64,000 bases of DNA, taken from JAXMEB01 sp046348545 (GTDB lineage: Bacteria; Pseudomonadota; Gammaproteobacteria; Berkiellales; Berkiellaceae). The number at the start of each line of letters is the position of its first letter. Position 1 is the first letter of the stretch. Both the position numbers and the translations under genes were made by a program. Below are positions 60,491-64,000 of the stretch, in pieces. Under the pieces are notes generated by a model, which saw only the letters and a list, made by a program, of their open reading frames with translations, was not told the origin of the DNA and made no database searches. The stretch lies in assembly GCA_046348545.1 (NCBI GenBank), contig JAXMEB010000002.1, positions 186,001 to 250,000 on the forward strand, written 5' to 3'.

Positions 60491-60558
60491 TGGCGTGTTG
60501 ACATTTCGCCGCTCCGCACCACGCCTACGTGCCGCGGCTTGTCCGCGGCATCCAGGTG

Positions 60559-60849
60559 TTATGAGCAGATTTCTTGATATAAATCGCTCCAGGTTGGGTT
60601 AAATTCCTCAATCAAATTCAACTTCCACTGCCTGCACCAATTTTTGAATCGTTTTTCTCGTCTAGCTGCCTCAACGTACAACTCATGTGCTTCATAATAA
60701 ACAAGCTGATTTACGTTATATTTTTCCGTAAAACCACAAATTACCTTATTTTTATGCTCCCAAACCCTTTTTACAAGATCTGTTGTAGACCCCACATAAA
60801 GCGTTCCGTTTCGCTGGCTAGATAAGATATAAACATAATATGACCTCAT
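60559..60849 (-). CDS. GIY-YIG nuclease-domain protein inside the IS element
   Basis: 96 residues, the small single-domain type. YYVYILSSQRNGTLYVGST is the GIY-YIG strand pair (VYI and YVG), with KRVWEHK and the C-terminal KNWCRQWKLNLIEEFNPTW. Such proteins are usually found as repeated copies in genomes; the cellular role is unclear. Here it lies between the transposase and the left inverted arm, so it travels with the element. Confidence 0.85.
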   Translation of the reverse strand: MRSYYVYILSSQRNGTLYVGSTTDLVKRVWEHKNKVICGFTEKYNVNQLVYYEAHELYVEAARREKRFKNWCRQWKLNLIEEFNPTWSDLYQEICS

Positions 60850-60887
60850 TAAATTTGCTTATCCATACTGTCTTTTGAACAACATTA

Positions 60888-61637
60888 TCACATTGGCAGC
60901 CACAGATAAGAACAGGCTATTGCCAGCATTGAAGCATAATTACGCTTCAATTTGTCATATCTTGTTGCAATTGCTCGAAAATGTTTGAGTCGTGCAAAAA
61001 TGTTTTCAACCAGATGCCTATATTTATACAAGGACCAGTCTATGTCTGCATTTCCTGTTTTTGAGTTCTTTTTCCTTGGAATCACTGGTATTGATGCTTT
61101 TTTTCGAATGAGTTCTCGAACCTGTTTACTGTCATAACCTTTATCAGCAATCGTATAATCTGCGGCGGGAAGTTTCTCAATTAATTCTGGCGCCGCTTTG
61201 CAATCATGAACTTCTCCACCAGTTAAATCAAACTCAATTGGGAAGCCATATGCGTCAACAGCCATGTGAATTTTCGTTGTGTTTCCGCCTACAGACTTTC
61301 CAATAGCTTGATTCTCTTTACTCGCTGCACCAGCACTGTGCTGGTGAGCCCTTACAATACTGGCATCAATAAACGTCCATTCAAGATCAGGATCTTGCAC
61401 CAAAGATTTAAAAATTTTAACCAACTTGTTCTTTGAAGACCAACGATTGAATTTTTGGAATATTGAATTCCAGCATCCAAATTCTGCTGGTACGTCTCGC
61501 CAAGGACAGCCTACTCGCAAACGATATAACATCGCTTCAACCATGAGGCGCAATTCGGGCTTGTCATAGATCCCTTGTTGTTGCATGATCGTCCTTAGCT
61601 TCGACCACAGTTCATCACTGAGCATGAGTCGGGCCAT
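60888..61637 (-). CDS. IS5-family transposase
   Basis: 249 residues in one frame, apparently intact. N-terminal helix-turn-helix-like domain (CPWRDVPAEFG), then a DDE catalytic core: D91 (FIDASIVRAH), D165 (ADKGYDS) and E211 (ENIFARLKHFRAIATRYDKL). IS5 members cut and paste DNA, many with short TA-containing target sites. No frameshift is needed, unlike in IS5 relatives split in two frames. Confidence 0.92.
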   Translation of the reverse strand: MARLMLSDELWSKLRTIMQQQGIYDKPELRLMVEAMLYRLRVGCPWRDVPAEFGCWNSIFQKFNRWSSKNKLVKIFKSLVQDPDLEWTFIDASIVRAHQHSAGAASKENQAIGKSVGGNTTKIHMAVDAYGFPIEFDLTGGEVHDCKAAPELIEKLPAADYTIADKGYDSKQVRELIRKKASIPVIPRKKNSKTGNADIDWSLYKYRHLVENIFARLKHFRAIATRYDKLKRNYASMLAIACSYLWLPM

Positions 61638-61799
61638 TGCAAACTCGTATGTTATTTTAGACGAATAAATTTTACGAGTTTGCTCTCATTAATCAATGAA
61701 TTGCATTCAAATCTCTGATTTAGAAATTTAACAACTGGATGCCGCGGACAAGCCGCGGCACGTAGGCGTGGTGCGGAGCGGCGAAATGTCAACACGCCC

Positions 61800-62919
61800 T
61801 AGAATGTTGTCTTGGGTAACCCATGGATTACTTTTTAGTCATGATAAAGCAAATAATTTATATTCAAATTTTACAGATGATATGCCCTATTGTCATCCGA
61901 AAAACGGTGGAAAAAGTCAATTAGATCGAGCTCAAAAAGACTATGATATTATTTTTTACAGATATATTGGAATGGCTTCTCATCCAACGCATCCATTCAT
62001 GGCGAATGAGGATCAGCATGAAGGTGTTCGGTGTAGTGAAGCAATCACTATGGCTTATAATATTGAAACATTATTATGTTCAGAAGCCGTGCAGTCTATC
62101 GAAGCGATGAATGTAAAATGGGTCTCGGATAAAACATTAATGCCTCCAGAGGCGATACAAAACATATTTACACCTCATGATAATTATTGGACTTATTTTC
62201 ATCGAGCAAATGATCCAAATGAGTATCATCCGTATGGAAAGATAGCTGAAAATGGAGTGAAAGATGGTTATTATCCTTGTTCATTATCAGCATGGAATTA
62301 TGCGCAATATCCTTCAGTCGAGCATTTTGTAGAAAAATATCCTTTTTCTTTACCGCTTGATTCAAAGATCGTCTCTTCTTGGGCGATGATGACTTATATG
62401 CAAGAAAAAACAGAGCTATGGGAAGACATGGGGCAATTAAGTGTGCCAATTGTCGATTATCCGCTTAGTGTTTTAGAAACCGAAGATATGAAAGATGAAT
62501 GGAAAAAATATATCATCAACTTATTTGAGCAGCGGGGGCGGTTGCAATTGAATTTTCGGGATCGCTTTAGAGCGGTAATAAATGATGCTGAAGTCCCTGA
62601 TTGTGGTGAGAATCGCGAAGACAATCCGCCTACGCGCTTACGAGCTTCGGATGGACCAGCAACCCCCGAAAATTCAGCTCTGAAGGGTATCAATGGAACA
62701 AGAAAAAGGGAGCGATCACTTTCTTGCGACTTGAGTTCTGTCTCTGAGCTACCCAGGCCAATTGAAATGGAATCAGAAGCCGAGAATTGCTTACTTGCTA
62801 TCGCCCAGACGGTTTTATATGAAAGAGGGAGTAAATTTGTAAGTCCCACTAAAGCCTCGCAAGCAGTTCAAAGCCCAACAGTCACCAGAACCCCTCTCTG
62901 TAAAAAGAAATTGTTTTAG
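61800..62919 (+). pseudogene. permuted papain-like gene, 3' fragment
   Basis: The frame continues from the IS junction at RMLSWVTHGLLFSHDKANN. The catalytic Cys region is GVRCSEAITMAYNIE, the CSE-type motif of YiiX-like permuted papain enzymes, followed by about 200 residues of unknown fold. Residues from about QLNFRDRFRAVINDAEV through DCGENREDNPPTRLRASDG to PENSALKGI are read from a diverged element copy, in the same frame as at 10182. The gene ends at 62919 with the basic CKKKLF. It lacks a proper start, so it is probably dead. Confidence 0.65.
62551..62690 (+). mobile_element. diverged TATACCC-type element inside coding sequence
   Basis: The right end is clear (CGAAAATTCAGCTCTGAAGG then GTATC). 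The left end is worn (GAATTTTCGGGATCGC near 62551). The core is the CTTACGAGCT subtype seen in the L10 leader, preceded by GGTGAGAATCGCGAAG of the full copies, so it links the two subtypes. Confidence 0.6.
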
Positions 62920-63018
62920 AATCATGCCGTTATAAGCTAGAAAGTAAGCTTTATTTTGAGTGCGCCTTATGGTACACTCTCCCCCCCTGTTGCCTTAAAA
63001 GTAAGTTAATATACTAAA

Positions 63019-64000
63019 ATGATTTCATATACCTCTCAAAATGCTGGACAAAAGAAGCAATATTCAAAAGGCCGGATCCTTGGTGAAGGGGCTATTGGGG
63101 AAGTTTTTGAACTATGTGATGAAGATGGGAATGAAACAAGTTTCGTGTGCAAATCAGTAAAATTAAGAGATGATAGCGGTTTTTCAAAGCGATTCATTTT
63201 AAAAGGGACTATTAATGAGATTAGAATTTTAAAAAAGCTTGGTTTGTTCGAGGGATATTGTCGACAGGGTGAAAACTTTTATGTTGTGATGAGCAAAGTT
63301 GAAGGGGTTACTGAGCAAGTGAGCAGGAACCCAAAGAAAGAATGGTATTCCTATAGAGCTTTAAGGGCCTTACATCGACAAAACATAGCGCATATGGATG
63401 CACATACTGGAAACATTTTGGTTGGCGATCATGAAGCAAAGGTTATTGATTTCAATTTTGCTTCCGAGGGCACCTATTTTAATTGTGGAATAGATAATAT
63501 AGGCTTCTTTATTGAGAGAAATAAATCATTTAAAGATTTAGTCGGTTGGTATATATGCGATACATTACAATATATCTCTGAACATAAATTTGAAACCGCT
63601 AGCAATCTGCTTTTGATGGGTGCGCTGACCCTATCCGGCATTTATGGTATTCCACCGCTTTATGTCACCAACGTTATGATGTGGGAGCTTTTTTGGGTAA
63701 TGGCTAAGGTTCAGATTGCAAAAGAAATAACATCATCAGGTCTGATGTTTTTAGCAAGGGAGCTATCGTTTTGGGTTCTCGAAGATTCCATCTCTGATGC
63801 AGACTGGAAAAAAATTAGCCCTGTTTTGTCTGGTATTTTTGAAACCTTGCAATCTTGTTTTTCAATATATTTCCTCTATTCTGATATTGCGTATGGCACT
63901 ATGAATAATGCTGATGCATTGAAAAACACTATGAATAATTTCAGAGATACTGCTTGGGGTGATTTGTTCTGTCAATCCACAGTCGAAGCCCTGCATCAGG
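63019..64000 (+). CDS. eukaryotic-like protein kinase-domain protein, partial (3' end outside window)
   Basis: At least 327 residues, open to the window edge. Kinase landmarks in order: Gly-rich loop GRILGEGAIGEVFEL (19-32), K45 in FVCKSVKL, E67 in NEIRILKKL, the catalytic loop HMDAHTGNILV with D127 and N132, and DFNFA (D144) where kinases usually have DFG. The usual HRD is HMD. After about residue 190, hydrophobic segments follow (NLLLMGALTLSGIYG and PPLYVTNVMMWEL). It may phosphorylate host or bacterial targets; in intracellular bacteria such kinases are often effectors. Not confirmed. Confidence 0.7.
   Translation, partial: MISYTSQNAGQKKQYSKGRILGEGAIGEVFELCDEDGNETSFVCKSVKLRDDSGFSKRFILKGTINEIRILKKLGLFEGYCRQGENFYVVMSKVEGVTEQVSRNPKKEWYSYRALRALHRQNIAHMDAHTGNILVGDHEAKVIDFNFASEGTYFNCGIDNIGFFIERNKSFKDLVGWYICDTLQYISEHKFETASNLLLMGALTLSGIYGIPPLYVTNVMMWELFWVMAKVQIAKEITSSGLMFLARELSFWVLEDSISDADWKKISPVLSGIFETLQSCFSIYFLYSDIAYGTMNNADALKNTMNNFRDTAWGDLFCQSTVEALHQ

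Larger units (their letters stand above)
60491..61799 (-). mobile_element. IS5-family insertion element with long terminal inverted repeats and a GIY-YIG gene
   Basis: About 1.3 kb. The ends are 64-bp perfect inverted repeats (60492-60555 and 61735-61798) starting GGCGTGTTGACATTTCGCC; six further bases match with one difference. Each arm holds a GCCGCGGACAAGCCGCGGCA palindrome. TA precedes the left end (60489-60490) and follows the right end (61800-61801), a likely 2-bp target duplication. Deleting the element plus one TA restores the frame of the interrupted gene. It carries two minus-strand genes. Confidence 0.85.

Noticed and set aside
60491..61799. The IS5 transposase as the mover of the TATACCC elements
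   Set aside because: Its ends (GGCGTGTTGAC) share no clear similarity with TATACCC ends, although both seem to target TA.

Overview
The window is a moderately AT-rich chromosomal segment of a gammaproteobacterium. The rRNA signatures, the gene order anmK-mepM-tyrS-rrn and birA-tRNA-tuf-secE-nusG-rplKAJL-rpoBC-str-S10-spc-alpha, and the candidate effector-like genes suggest a host-associated member of the Legionellales/Coxiella/Berkiella sphere. The placement in that order is inference; the class Gammaproteobacteria is well supported by synteny.

Layout. 1-3474: anmK (partial) and mepM on the minus strand, tyrS on the plus strand. 3557-9318: a complete rRNA operon (promoter, boxA, 16S, tRNA-Ile, tRNA-Ala, boxA, 23S, 5S, terminator). 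9428-11759: accessory island with a coiled-coil protein carrying an in-frame repeat insertion, an inverted-repeat block and a double-glycine-leader peptide gene. 11932-43991: housekeeping core: birA, four tRNAs, tuf, tRNA-Trp, secE, nusG, rplKAJL, rpoBC, rpsL, rpsG, fusA and the S10, spc and alpha operons, ending in a strong terminator after rplQ. 44023-49313: a Cys-rich double-glycine peptide gene, a small gene coupled to uvrA, uvrA, an MFS transporter and ssb. 49314-64000: an accessory region with a two-partner-secretion remnant, a DUF559 repeat unit, a membrane spermidine-synthase-like protein, an acyltransferase, TssM-like and TssA-like genes, radA, an acyl-CoA oxidase-like gene, a papain-like gene broken by an IS5-family element, and a partial eukaryotic-like kinase gene.

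The most striking signal is a short palindromic mobile element with ends TATACCC...GGGTATA. Five near-identical copies, one truncated copy and two diverged copies lie in 64 kb. Four full copies measure 128 bp including both TA ends, so they add 126 bp (42 codons) if TA is duplicated; the fifth is 3 bp shorter. One frame of the element is open, and in that frame it is read through inside a protein at 10182-10309. A diverged copy is read in the same frame at 62551-62690. In another frame it ends proteins after YTHNR (membrane spermidine-synthase-like gene and tssA-like gene). One diverged copy sits in the hairpin of the L10 autoregulatory leader, and one copy is fused to the start of a Cys-rich peptide gene. 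This resembles in behaviour the Rickettsia palindromic elements, although the sequence family looks different.

A second tier of repeats exists: an IS5-family element with 64-bp perfect terminal inverted repeats that also carries a GIY-YIG nuclease gene, a DUF559 nuclease gene flanked by about 188-bp inverted arms, and a 110-bp hairpin repeat present at two distant sites. All assignments are from reading the sequence; no database search was run.
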